A DNA stretch of 15,782 nucleotides, taken from the NCBI GenBank assembly GCA_018819375.1, contig JAHJQH010000028.1, positions 1 to 15,782 of the forward strand, given 5' to 3'. The notes under the pieces were generated by a model. The model saw only the letters and a program-made list of their open reading frames with translations. It did not search any database and was not told where the DNA came from. This document shows, in pieces, positions 1 through 6,748 of the stretch. The translations under genes were made by a program, and so were the position numbers. Position 1 is the first letter of the stretch. Every line of letters begins with the position of its first letter. This DNA comes from Nanobdellota archaeon (GTDB lineage Archaea > Nanobdellota > Nanobdellia > SCGC-AAA011-G17 > GW2011-AR20).

Positions 1-25
1 CCCAGCCTCGGCGTTATACATTCTA

Positions 26-87
26 TTTGGTCTATCAAACCAAACTAATCCATCTAAATTTGGTCTGTCAGACCAAACCTTTATAAA
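26..87 (+). promoter_or_regulatory. Double palindromic operator and TATA box
   Basis: Two 19-nt dyads precede the ATPase gene. TTTGGTCTATCAAACCAAA lies at 26-44 and is imperfect. TTTGGTCTGTCAGACCAAA lies at 59-77 and is perfect around a central T. Their centres are 33 nt apart, about three helical turns, so dimers bound to both would sit on the same DNA face. The second dyad ends two bases before TTTATAAA (80-87), where the BRE and TFB contacts would lie. The box is centred about 25 nt before the ATG at 109, so the mRNA should be leaderless. A repressor or activator bound here would directly affect TBP/TFB loading. A related GTTAGACCAAA half-site lies inside the gene at 138-148. Confidence 0.72.
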
Positions 88-108
88 CTCTAAAAATACT
101 AGCCGGGT

Positions 109-1356
109 ATGGAAAAAGCAATTTTAAAGGCAATCTTGTTAGACCAAAACAAGATAAAAGAAGAAAATCTGGTTAAAAGGGATATCTTTAATGAAATAGA
201 AAAAGATAAAAAAAATCCTTTTATTATAATCATTTCTGGAGTAAGAAGGTGTGGAAAATCTACCTTATTAAACCAAATAAGAACAAATCAGTGTTATTAT
301 ATCAATTTTGATGATGAGAGATTAATCAATTTTAAGGTTAGCGACTTTCAAACAATGTATGAAATCTTAATTGAGCTTTTTGGAGAGAAAGAAATCTTTC
401 TTTTTGATGAAATTCAGAATATTGATGGGTGGGAAAGATTTGTTAGGAGATTACATAATAACAAAAAGAAAATTTATGTAACCGGTTCAAATGCTTCTAT
501 GTTAAGCAGGGAATTAGGAACTCATTTAACGGGCAGGCATATAGCATATGAGTTATATCCTTTTTCATTCAGGGAATTCTTAAGATTTAAAAACCACCCC
601 TTAGGTTCTATTGAAAAATTAAACTCAATAGAAAAAAGTAAATTAAAAAAACTTTTTAATGAATATTTAAATGAAGGCGGTTTTCCGGAATACCTACAGA
701 CAAAAAAAAGAGAATACCTAAAAACAGTTTATGAAAACATCTTGTATAGGGACATAATTACCAGATATCATCTTTCTTCACAAAAACCACTCAAGGAAAC
801 TGTTTATTTTGTTGCAAGTAACATAGGGAAGGAATTAAGTTTTAATGCCATAAAAAAAATAACAGGGTTAACTAGTGCCACAACAATAAAAGAATATTTT
901 GAGTATCTTAGAAACAGTTATCTTGTTTTCTTAGTTTCAAAATATGACCCTTCATTAAAAAAACAGGCATATGCATCCAAAAAGTCTTACTTAATAGATG
1001 TGGGTATGGCAAAAGAAGTTGGATTCAGAACAAGTGAAGATGAAGGAAGACTTATTGAAAATGTGGCATTTTTGCATTTAAAGAGAAATAACAAAGAAGT
1101 CTTTTTTCATAAACAAAAGAGAGAATGTGACTTTATTTTAAGAAAAGGACTAAAAATAAAAGAAGCGATTCAAGTTACTTCGCATTTAGACTCAAAAAAT
1201 GAGAAAAGGGAGATAGAAGGACTTTTAGAGGCATTAAACAGACATAATCTTAAAGAAGGATTAATCTTAACATTAGATGATGAAAAAGAAATAAACATAG
1301 ATAACAAAAAAATAATGATTAAGCCATTATGGAAATGGTTATTAGAATATAATTAG
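109..1356 (+). CDS. AAA+ ATPase with C-terminal DUF4143 domain
   Basis: This 415-residue protein belongs to the large archaeal/bacterial AAA_14-DUF4143 ATPase family, whose cellular role is poorly known. Walker A is GVRRCGKST at residues 44-52. Walker B is IFLFDE at 96-101. A sensor-1-like VTGSN lies at 124-128, followed by a TGRH basic motif near 141-144. The region around residue 215-300 looks like a winged-helix segment. The C-terminal part has ECDFILRKG near residue 340 followed by a strand ending IQV. This is the restriction-endonuclease-like core typical of DUF4143, but the usual lysine after the strand is replaced by Thr, so nuclease activity is doubtful. The start at 109 fits a TATA box about 25 nt upstream. 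The gene stands alone and has its own operator pair and terminator, which suggests it is tightly controlled. Confidence 0.9.
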   Translation: MEKAILKAILLDQNKIKEENLVKRDIFNEIEKDKKNPFIIIISGVRRCGKSTLLNQIRTNQCYYINFDDERLINFKVSDFQTMYEILIELFGEKEIFLFDEIQNIDGWERFVRRLHNNKKKIYVTGSNASMLSRELGTHLTGRHIAYELYPFSFREFLRFKNHPLGSIEKLNSIEKSKLKKLFNEYLNEGGFPEYLQTKKREYLKTVYENILYRDIITRYHLSSQKPLKETVYFVASNIGKELSFNAIKKITGLTSATTIKEYFEYLRNSYLVFLVSKYDPSLKKQAYASKKSYLIDVGMAKEVGFRTSEDEGRLIENVAFLHLKRNNKEVFFHKQKRECDFILRKGLKIKEAIQVTSHLDSKNEKREIEGLLEALNRHNLKEGLILTLDDEKEINIDNKKIMIKPLWKWLLEYN

Positions 1357-1406
1357 CCCTCTTCAACACTCACAATCCTCAGAGGTTCACAAGTTGAGGG
1401 TTTTTT
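1357..1406 (+). terminator. Hairpin plus T6 terminator after ATPase gene
   Basis: CCCTCTTCAAC at 1357-1367 can pair, with a three-base bulge, with GTTGAGGG at 1393-1400. A small CCTC/GAGG hairpin sits inside the loop (1377-1385), and six T follow at 1401-1406. It begins at the base after the stop codon. Archaea mainly need the T-run, so the T6 is the firmest part of this call. Confidence 0.55.
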
Positions 1407-1637
1407 AGGAATAAACTAAGAAAAGATTTTCTAGTAAGGTTTAAATCTTTTTTATGTCTAATAAATGATAGAAAAATTTTAAAGAAGGAATTAAATGAAA
1501 TCTTAAATAACTTTCCAAATTAGCTCTGGACAGTTGCCAAAGTGGCTCACCTACAATTTCGGAGTCTCTTCTTTGTTATTATGATAAAGTAGTTGCAGAT
1601 AGAAATGTTTATAAAAAGAAGATTCTTAAAGATAATT
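1407..1637. other. Intergenic gap with promoter and a GC-richer island
   Basis: Most of this gap is AT-rich and featureless. About 1520-1570 is clearly richer in GC than its flanks. On the minus strand, 1441-1575 is open for 44 codons and reads in part SEIVGEPLWQLSRANLE. That looks coding-like, but it has no start codon and is closed upstream by a stop at 1576-1578, so it may be a gene remnant or chance. The promoter of the next operon lies at 1608-1617. No tRNA or other known RNA was recognised. Confidence 0.4.
1608..1617 (+). promoter_or_regulatory. TATA box of the glycosylase/HTH-array/SNF2 operon
   Basis: TTTATAAAAA is centred about 26 nt before the ATG at 1638. This is the archaeal spacing for a transcript that starts on or next to the start codon. 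It places the operon promoter inside the longest open frame, so the upstream ATGs of that frame (from 1593) would not be in the mRNA. Confidence 0.65.
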
Positions 1638-2096
1638 ATGGATTATAAGCAGTTTTTTGGAAGAGAATCTATTGTTGTTGCACCTGACCTAATTGGAAGA
1701 TTTCTGTCAAGAAAAACAGAAAAGGGGAGTATTTGCGCAAGGATGATGGAAACAGCAGCTTATGAAAATGGGAGTGAAACTCCTTCGAGAGCAGGGATGA
1801 AATATTCTCCAGGTAGATTATTTCTAATGCCTTATAGGGGAAGTGATTTGTTTAATATAGCAACAGACATAGAAGGATTTCCTTCATGTGTGGAAATAAG
1901 AAAATTGCTTTTTATGGATGATATAATCAATGGATCGGGGGTTATCACTGAATTTTTAGGGTTGAATTCATCTTTTGATGGAATCCCATTAGGAAAGGAA
2001 ATAAGGATTCTTGGAGAGAGAGTTAGACACATAAAACACTCAACTGAATTGGAGATGCCGGACAATTGCGTTGGATATTTTTCAATAAACCCCTAA
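1638..2096 (+). CDS. Degenerate AAG/Mpg-family 3-methyladenine glycosylase
   Basis: This 152-residue protein aligns by eye along its length with the alkyladenine DNA glycosylase (AAG/Mpg) family, which flips out and excises alkylated bases. Conserved-looking segments are the N-terminal FFGRESIVVAPDLIGRFL, METAAY (residues 37-42, family VETEAY), the tyrosine/asparagine segment YRGSDLFN (66-73) and INGSGVITEFLGLNSSFD (97-114, family SGPxKLxxALxIxxxFD). The catalytic Glu (human E125) aligns with Ala40. The residues aligned with human H136 and Y159 are also changed, while those matching Y127 and N169 remain. It is therefore probably not an active glycosylase, but may still bind or flip DNA bases. 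The start at 1638 rather than 1593 follows from the TATA spacing and from where homology begins. The HTH-array gene starts 18 nt after the stop, so they are probably co-transcribed. Confidence 0.75.
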   Translation: MDYKQFFGRESIVVAPDLIGRFLSRKTEKGSICARMMETAAYENGSETPSRAGMKYSPGRLFLMPYRGSDLFNIATDIEGFPSCVEIRKLLFMDDIINGSGVITEFLGLNSSFDGIPLGKEIRILGERVRHIKHSTELEMPDNCVGYFSINP

Positions 2097-2114
2097 GAGG
2101 TTAAGAATCAAAAA

Positions 2115-3812
2115 ATGAAAAAGACTCCAAAAATGCTTGAGATTGAAGAACGATTCGGAGAGCCCATAGACATTATTCTTACAAGACTATATCACACTGA
2201 GAGAAAAAATTTAGAAGAAACAGGAGAATATCTTAACACAAGCTCTACTAATTTAAAAAAAATGTTGGATAAAGCAGGGATCAAACGTAGGACTACATCA
2301 GAATCCAGATTACCCCCAGATTTTAAAGAACCAACAAAGGATCAATTATATCAGTGGTACAGATTAGAAGGAAAGTCACTAAAAGAAATAGGGGATATGT
2401 TCGGGATAAGTCAGACTGCTGTAAGAAAAAGATTGATTAAGAAAAAGATTCCAATTAAAACCTGGTTAGAATCCAGATTACCCCCTAATTCTAAAGAACC
2501 AACAAGGGATCAATTATACCATTGGTATAGATTAGAAGGAAAGTCGCTAAAAGAAATAGGAGATATGTTTGGGATAAGTGGGAGTGCTGTAAAGAAGATA
2601 TTAGATGATAAAAAGATTCCAACTAAAACCTTGTCAGAATCAAGATTGCCTCCTGATTTTAAAGAACCAACAAGGGATCAATTATACCAGTGGTACAGGG
2701 TAGAAGGAAAATCAACAAGAGGAATAGGGGATATGTTTGGGATAAGTAGGGGTACTGTAAAGAAGATGTTAGATGATAAAAAGATTCCAATTAAAACCAA
2801 ATCAGAATCAGGATTACTCCCTGATTTTAAAGAACCAACAAGGGATCAATTATACCAGTGGTACAGATTAGAAAGAAAGTCACTAAAAGAAATAGGGGGG
2901 ATATTAGGGGTAAGTGATTGTACTGTGATAGACAGAATGAAAAAAGCAGGTATCTCAATCAAAACCAAATCAGAATCCAGATTACCCCCAGATTTTAAAG
3001 AACCAACAAAGGATCAATTATATCAGTGGTACAGATTAGAAGGAAAGTCACTAAAAGAAATAGGGGGGATATTAGGGATAAGTTCTACAGCTGTAAGAAA
3101 TGGATTAAACAGAGCAGGGATCAGGAGTAAAACTATGTCAGAATCCAGATTACCTCCGGATTTTAAGGAACCAACAAGGGATCAATTATATCAGTTGTAT
3201 AAGGTAGAGGAAAAGTCGAGAAAAGAGATAGGGAAGATATTAGGGATAGGTGAAAATGCTGTAGGTCGGAGGTTAATCAAGGCAGGGATATATCAACCAA
3301 GAATAACAAATAACAAACACTTCTTGAACTTTCTAAAGGAAGATAAAACTGCCTGCAATCTGGTTGCAGCAGCTGTAAGCTTGAATGGGCAGGGGCAGGA
3401 CATAGAGAGTATTATTCAGGAAATTTATTCCAACAGGTTCAAGAACAAGGATAAGCTCCATCAGATGCTTAATGACAATTCAAGAGAAATTATTAAGATG
3501 ATTCAGGATGGAATCACTAACTTAGGTTATTACATAGGGGCCTATACCTTGCAAGACAAGGCAATAATCCCGGTTTTATTGGGGAATGCCATTGAATTGA
3601 TTCCTGAGGCGCATATCACCTCTTCTCTTGAAGAAAAGTTGATTAGAATGTTAAGAATAAACTATAGCCCGCAATTTAACCAGGACCCCAATGCCACAAT
3701 GGAAAAAATAAGGGGAGTCATGGCTAAAAACAATAAAAAAACCAAAAATTTGTATCAAAGGCTCTATGAACATTATGAAAGTGTCTTAAAACTGCAACAG
3801 GAACTAAGATGA
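2115..3812 (+). CDS. Tandem helix-turn-helix array DNA-binding protein
   Basis: This is a 565-residue protein I cannot assign to a named family. A degenerate HTH (residues about 8-63) is followed by six repeats of exactly 56 residues starting at 64, 120, 176, 232, 288 and 344. Each has the pattern SRLPPDFKEPT-DQLYQWY, then KSLKEIG (helix 2), G-I-S turn and a recognition helix ending in KKIP or KAGI. The scaffold is near-identical, while residues 37-38 of each module differ every time: QT, GS, RG, DC, ST, EN. Positions 41-43 also vary. These are expected base-contacting positions of an HTH. Residues 400-565 form a mostly helical domain of unknown type. GAGGT at 2097-2101 may be a distant ribosome site. 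The stop overlaps the SNF2 gene by ATGA, so the two proteins are probably made together. Specific DNA targeting is an inference. Confidence 0.85.
   Translation: MKKTPKMLEIEERFGEPIDIILTRLYHTERKNLEETGEYLNTSSTNLKKMLDKAGIKRRTTSESRLPPDFKEPTKDQLYQWYRLEGKSLKEIGDMFGISQTAVRKRLIKKKIPIKTWLESRLPPNSKEPTRDQLYHWYRLEGKSLKEIGDMFGISGSAVKKILDDKKIPTKTLSESRLPPDFKEPTRDQLYQWYRVEGKSTRGIGDMFGISRGTVKKMLDDKKIPIKTKSESGLLPDFKEPTRDQLYQWYRLERKSLKEIGGILGVSDCTVIDRMKKAGISIKTKSESRLPPDFKEPTKDQLYQWYRLEGKSLKEIGGILGISSTAVRNGLNRAGIRSKTMSESRLPPDFKEPTRDQLYQLYKVEEKSRKEIGKILGIGENAVGRRLIKAGIYQPRITNNKHFLNFLKEDKTACNLVAAAVSLNGQGQDIESIIQEIYSNRFKNKDKLHQMLNDNSREIIKMIQDGITNLGYYIGAYTLQDKAIIPVLLGNAIELIPEAHITSSLEEKLIRMLRINYSPQFNQDPNATMEKIRGVMAKNNKKTKNLYQRLYEHYESVLKLQQELR
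2304..3302 (+). repeat. 168-bp in-frame tandem repeat, about six units
   Basis: Units begin at 2304, 2472, 2640, 2808, 2976 and 3144, the last one partial at its 3' end. Each encodes one 56-residue HTH module. Identity is highest in the 5' two thirds and lowest over the recognition-helix codons. Units 1 and 5 are identical over 98 nt (2297-2394 and 2969-3066) although three more diverged units lie between them. That points to recent gene conversion or unit shuffling rather than simple sequential duplication. Confidence 0.95.
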
Positions 3813-6205
3813 AAAATTATAAGATGTATCAAATTGAAGCAATGAAAGATATTATAGACAAAAAAAGGGTTCTTGTAGCTGATGAAATGGGTATGGGTAA
3901 ATGTGCTGAAGCCATAGGTGCAAAAGTAATTATAGAAAAAAGAGAGGGAAGAGATTTATCCACTCTTGTAGTTTGTCCTCCTTCTGTCATGCATCATTGG
4001 GAGAAAGAAATAAGAGAATGGTATCCCAAAGGAGAAGATACGAGGATTTCCAAGATATTAACAACCACCTACAACCAGGATTTAGTTAAAGCAAAGAATT
4101 CTGATTTTGTGATTGTTAGTTATCATACGCTTTCCTACTACGGGGAAGATATTTCCAAAATAAGGGAGTTAAAAAATTTGGGTTTTGAATATGGAATAGT
4201 GGATGAGGTGCATAATGCAAAGAATCCAGAATCCATAAGAAGTTCGGCAGTAAGAGAACTTTTTCATTCAATGGATTATTTGGCATTATTAACAGGAACT
4301 CCTATTCCAAACACTGTTATAGACATCTACTCTTCATTGAATCTTCTGGACAAAAAGGCATTTCCCATTAGTTCTGACAAACCAAGAGCCATCTTGAACA
4401 GTTTTTACCAGTTGTTTAAAACTGATCCAGAATTTGTAAGCAGGATGTTCAATGATCATTTAGTGTGTGGAACTGCCAGAAAAGTAGAAGATTATTTGCA
4501 TATGAAAGTGCCATTATTGAATGTAGTGCCTTTGAATGTATTATTAAAAGATGAGCACAGGGATGTTTATTTAAATATCTATGAAAATGAAAAAATTAGT
4601 CCAGCAGTAAAATTAGTGCAATTAAGGGCTGTTGCCCAAGACCCAAATTTGGCAAAACCAGGATTCTTAAGTCCAAAACTTGCAAAAAGGGTAGGGGCAA
4701 TTGAGTCCTCTGTATATTTGGCTTTAGATGGATTATTAGAAAAAATTGTTGATGAAAATGGCAAGATACTAGTATTCAGTGATTTCAGGACAAATGTGAC
4801 AGATTATTTAAAAGAGAGATGGAAGGAGTTCAACCCATTGGTTATAGACGGAATAAAACCAAGAAAGATTGATGGGTGTGAATCTAGTGAAAAACTGGCG
4901 ATGAGGGAATTCATCAGGCAAAAATTTCAGAAAGACACCAATTATAAGATTCTGATTACAACTACAGTGATGGACGAGGGGGTTGACTTAACCGCAGGAA
5001 CAGACATTTTTCATTTGCGTATGCCCTATTGCCCTTCAGTATTTGATCAAAGGAATAGAAGATCTCAAAGAATAGGTGAGGTAGAGAAAGGAAGAGTTAA
5101 TATTCATCCTATAAAAACTTTATTGGATTACATTTCAACAATTGACGAGGGAGTTGAAAAGCTGTCAGAAGAGAAGAGAAAAATCAATAATTACATATTA
5201 AACTACCCTTATAGCCTTACTAAAAGTGATTTAAATGAAACAAAAAAGCTAAAATCCGGAAGGTCAAAATATATCCAGCTATTTTTAGAAGAACCCCAAA
5301 AATTGATAATGGATCACCTTTGTTCAATAAAAAACAGGGGGTTTAAAAGGATTTCAGAGCTTTACGAGAATTCTCCCGAGGAAGGAGAACAATTCGCAAA
5401 ATTATACACAAATTACTGGAAGGGGTTTTATGCAGGGAACACTGCTAACCTTTATGCAAAAATAATAAAAATCATTGAAGAATTAAAAGGGCCAAAAAGA
5501 AAAATAGATATAGCATCAGGCCCATTTTCCCTCTCAAGAACGATAAATGAGCCTGTTACAAATCTTGATATTAACCCCTACATGCTTTATGCAGGAAAAT
5601 TACTTGAAGAAAGAGAAGAGGTGAAAACAGGAAATGTTGCCTTAAATGCTACTTTCCATCAACTGCCCATCAGAGACCAGTTATACAATTTGGCTCTTTG
5701 TTCCTTGGCACTCCACTGCTCAAAGACCTTTATAATACATAAAAAAAGAAAAATAAAAGAGAGGGAATTAGCATTCAGGGAGATGAACAGGATATTAGAA
5801 GATGGAGGGTATGGGATAATCACTTTGCCTCATACAGTAATAAATGAAGGGGATTTCACCATTTTTTATGATTCTTTAGCAAAATTGGGTTTTGAGGTAT
5901 TGCCCTTCTCGGGGTTTTACAGGGGAAAAGAAGATCCAAATTTTAAGGTTTATCTAGCAGCATTAAGAAAATTGAGAGAACCTTGTAGGGAAAATTTAGA
6001 TGAGAATGCCTTGGCTTGGAAAATGGATAAGGAATTCAGTGCAATACAAAAAAGCACTAAGCAAAAGAAGAAACCCCTTGTTCCAGAACCCAAACCAATC
6101 AAGAAAGAGGTTATTAATGAATTTTACCACACAAGGAAAAAAGAGAGTTTAGAAAAGTTAATAAGAAATACAATTTATTCTAGCACCCCACAAACCTCAT
6201 CATAA
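3809..6205 (+). CDS. SNF2-type ATPase fused to class I methyltransferase
   Basis: This 798-residue protein has two parts. Residues 1-450 form a superfamily 2 SNF2-like motor: YQIEAM at the N-terminus, motif I ADEMGMGK (24-31), Ia VVCPPSV (54-60), motif II DEVH (132-135), motif III LTGTPIPN (161-168), motif IV LVFSDF (321-326), motif V TTVMDEGVDL (385-394) and motif VI QRNRRSQRIG (414-423). Residues about 535-720 form a Rossmann methyltransferase: motif I DIASGPF (567-573), acidic loop NLDINP (585-590), motif IV-like LALCSLALHC (628-637) and EMNRILEDGGYGIITLP (658-674). There is no (D/N/S)PP(Y/F) motif, so it is not a usual DNA amino-methyltransferase; the substrate is unknown. The C-terminus is a lysine-rich tail. 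It overlaps the HTH-array gene by ATGA, implying coupled translation and probably a shared complex in which the array gives DNA specificity and the motor moves or remodels. Confidence 0.85.
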   Translation: MKNYKMYQIEAMKDIIDKKRVLVADEMGMGKCAEAIGAKVIIEKREGRDLSTLVVCPPSVMHHWEKEIREWYPKGEDTRISKILTTTYNQDLVKAKNSDFVIVSYHTLSYYGEDISKIRELKNLGFEYGIVDEVHNAKNPESIRSSAVRELFHSMDYLALLTGTPIPNTVIDIYSSLNLLDKKAFPISSDKPRAILNSFYQLFKTDPEFVSRMFNDHLVCGTARKVEDYLHMKVPLLNVVPLNVLLKDEHRDVYLNIYENEKISPAVKLVQLRAVAQDPNLAKPGFLSPKLAKRVGAIESSVYLALDGLLEKIVDENGKILVFSDFRTNVTDYLKERWKEFNPLVIDGIKPRKIDGCESSEKLAMREFIRQKFQKDTNYKILITTTVMDEGVDLTAGTDIFHLRMPYCPSVFDQRNRRSQRIGEVEKGRVNIHPIKTLLDYISTIDEGVEKLSEEKRKINNYILNYPYSLTKSDLNETKKLKSGRSKYIQLFLEEPQKLIMDHLCSIKNRGFKRISELYENSPEEGEQFAKLYTNYWKGFYAGNTANLYAKIIKIIEELKGPKRKIDIASGPFSLSRTINEPVTNLDINPYMLYAGKLLEEREEVKTGNVALNATFHQLPIRDQLYNLALCSLALHCSKTFIIHKKRKIKERELAFREMNRILEDGGYGIITLPHTVINEGDFTIFYDSLAKLGFEVLPFSGFYRGKEDPNFKVYLAALRKLREPCRENLDENALAWKMDKEFSAIQKSTKQKKKPLVPEPKPIKKEVINEFYHTRKKESLEKLIRNTIYSSTPQTSS

Positions 6206-6301
6206 AATCAACCTTTTCCCAAGTTCTCTCAGCTTCTCAAAACCACACATCTTTTTATATGTTATCAACAGAGTCCTGTCTATCAAAACTAGAAAAACAA
6301 T

Positions 6302-6325
6302 AAAAAAAAGAAATTAGTTTTCTTT
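6302..6325 (-). terminator. Hairpin and T8 run after the cold-shock gene
   Basis: AAAGAAA (6307-6313) and TTTCTTT (6319-6325) form a short hairpin. On the minus strand it is followed by eight T (A run at 6302-6309), making a terminator for the cold-shock gene. The mirror-image plus-strand T content is weaker but could also help end the SNF2 transcript arriving from the left. Confidence 0.5.
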
Positions 6326-6347
6326 AATCAACTTTGTTTTATCTTTC

Positions 6348-6569
6348 CTAAAACTTTTCGCTTCTTTCGCTTCCTTTTTGAAGCAAATTGACATTCTGGG
6401 CTTGTGGCCCTCTTTCGCCTTCAACAGGTTCAAAAGAAACATGGTCATTATCACGCAAAAAGGCGCCTCCTGCTACAGAAGAATGATGCACAAAATAATC
6501 TTTGCCATCTTCACCTTGGATAAAACCATATCCTTTATCTCTGTTAAACCATTTGACAGTTCCTTCCAT
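6348..6569 (-). CDS. Cold-shock domain protein (CspA family)
   Basis: This 73-residue cold-shock protein is a five-strand OB-fold that binds single-stranded RNA/DNA and loosens RNA structure. It opens MEGTVKWFNRDKGYGFI, with RNP1 KGYGFI and RNP2 YFVHHS, followed by the family's GPQAQNV near the end. A longer frame begins at 6596, but the start at 6569 is chosen because GGAGGA lies at 6579-6574, five bases upstream on the minus strand, and because family members begin with M-x-G-x-VKWF. This is one of few genes here with a clear ribosome site. It therefore has a leader, probably about 45 nt from a TATA-like box at 6636-6646. CspA proteins are patchy in archaea, so ancient transfer from bacteria is possible. 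The C-terminal KGSERSEKF tail is extra. Confidence 0.93.
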   Translation of the reverse strand: MEGTVKWFNRDKGYGFIQGEDGKDYFVHHSSVAGGAFLRDNDHVSFEPVEGERGPQAQNVNLLQKGSERSEKF

Positions 6570-6573
6570 TTTT

Positions 6574-6646
6574 TCCTCCAATATACAATTGCTCAAGAAA
6601 TCCTGAACAATGATGGATTAATGTGCTATGTTCCTCTTTTTAAAAC
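6574..6646 (-). promoter_or_regulatory. Cold-shock gene leader, ribosome site and TATA-like box
   Basis: Reading on the minus strand, GTTTTAAAAAG (6646-6636) is a plausible TATA box, giving a start near 6615 and a leader of about 45 nt. The leader ends in GGAGGA (6579-6574), a close match to the archaeal anti-Shine-Dalgarno end. A translated leader is notable in a window where most genes look leaderless, and suggests control at translation, as is usual for cold-shock mRNAs. Confidence 0.5.
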
Positions 6647-6650
6647 TTTG

Positions 6651-6703
6651 GGTAACTCGCAAGCTGTGTAACTTCATGACATAACACGGGGTAACACGCA
6701 AGC
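6651..6703. repeat. Paired 14-nt direct repeats in divergent promoter region
   Basis: GGTAACTCGCAAGC (6651-6664) and GGTAACACGCAAGC (6690-6703) differ at one base and are spaced 39 nt apart start to start. They lie between the cold-shock promoter (minus) and the rpl30e TATA box (plus), where a regulator of either gene could bind. Nothing identifies the factor. Confidence 0.5.
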
Positions 6704-6717
6704 AGACAATAGTAAGC

Positions 6718-6725
6718 TTTAAAAA
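6718..6725 (+). promoter_or_regulatory. TATA box for rpl30e operon
   Basis: TTTAAAAA is centred about 27 nt upstream of the rpl30e ATG at 6749, with no ribosome site between. A leaderless transcript is expected. Confidence 0.6.
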
Positions 6726-6748
6726 CAATTCTTACAGCAACTAATCGT

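Noticed and set aside
1593..1637. Upstream start for the glycosylase homologue
   Set aside because: The operon TATA box lies within this segment and family similarity begins only at the MDYKQFF start at 1638.
2304..3302. Long tandem repeat as a possible CRISPR or satellite array
   Set aside because: The 168-bp period is in frame, has no spacers and encodes HTH modules throughout an uninterrupted reading frame.
3809..6205. Type I/III restriction motor or BREX helicase
   Set aside because: The DEVH/LTGTP/QRxxRxxRxG set fits SNF2, no endonuclease domain is visible, and the methyltransferase lacks the amino-methyltransferase motif of restriction systems.
6378..6671. 97-residue plus-strand frame
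   Set aside because: It is antisense to the cold-shock gene and its leader, which have clear family motifs and a ribosome site.
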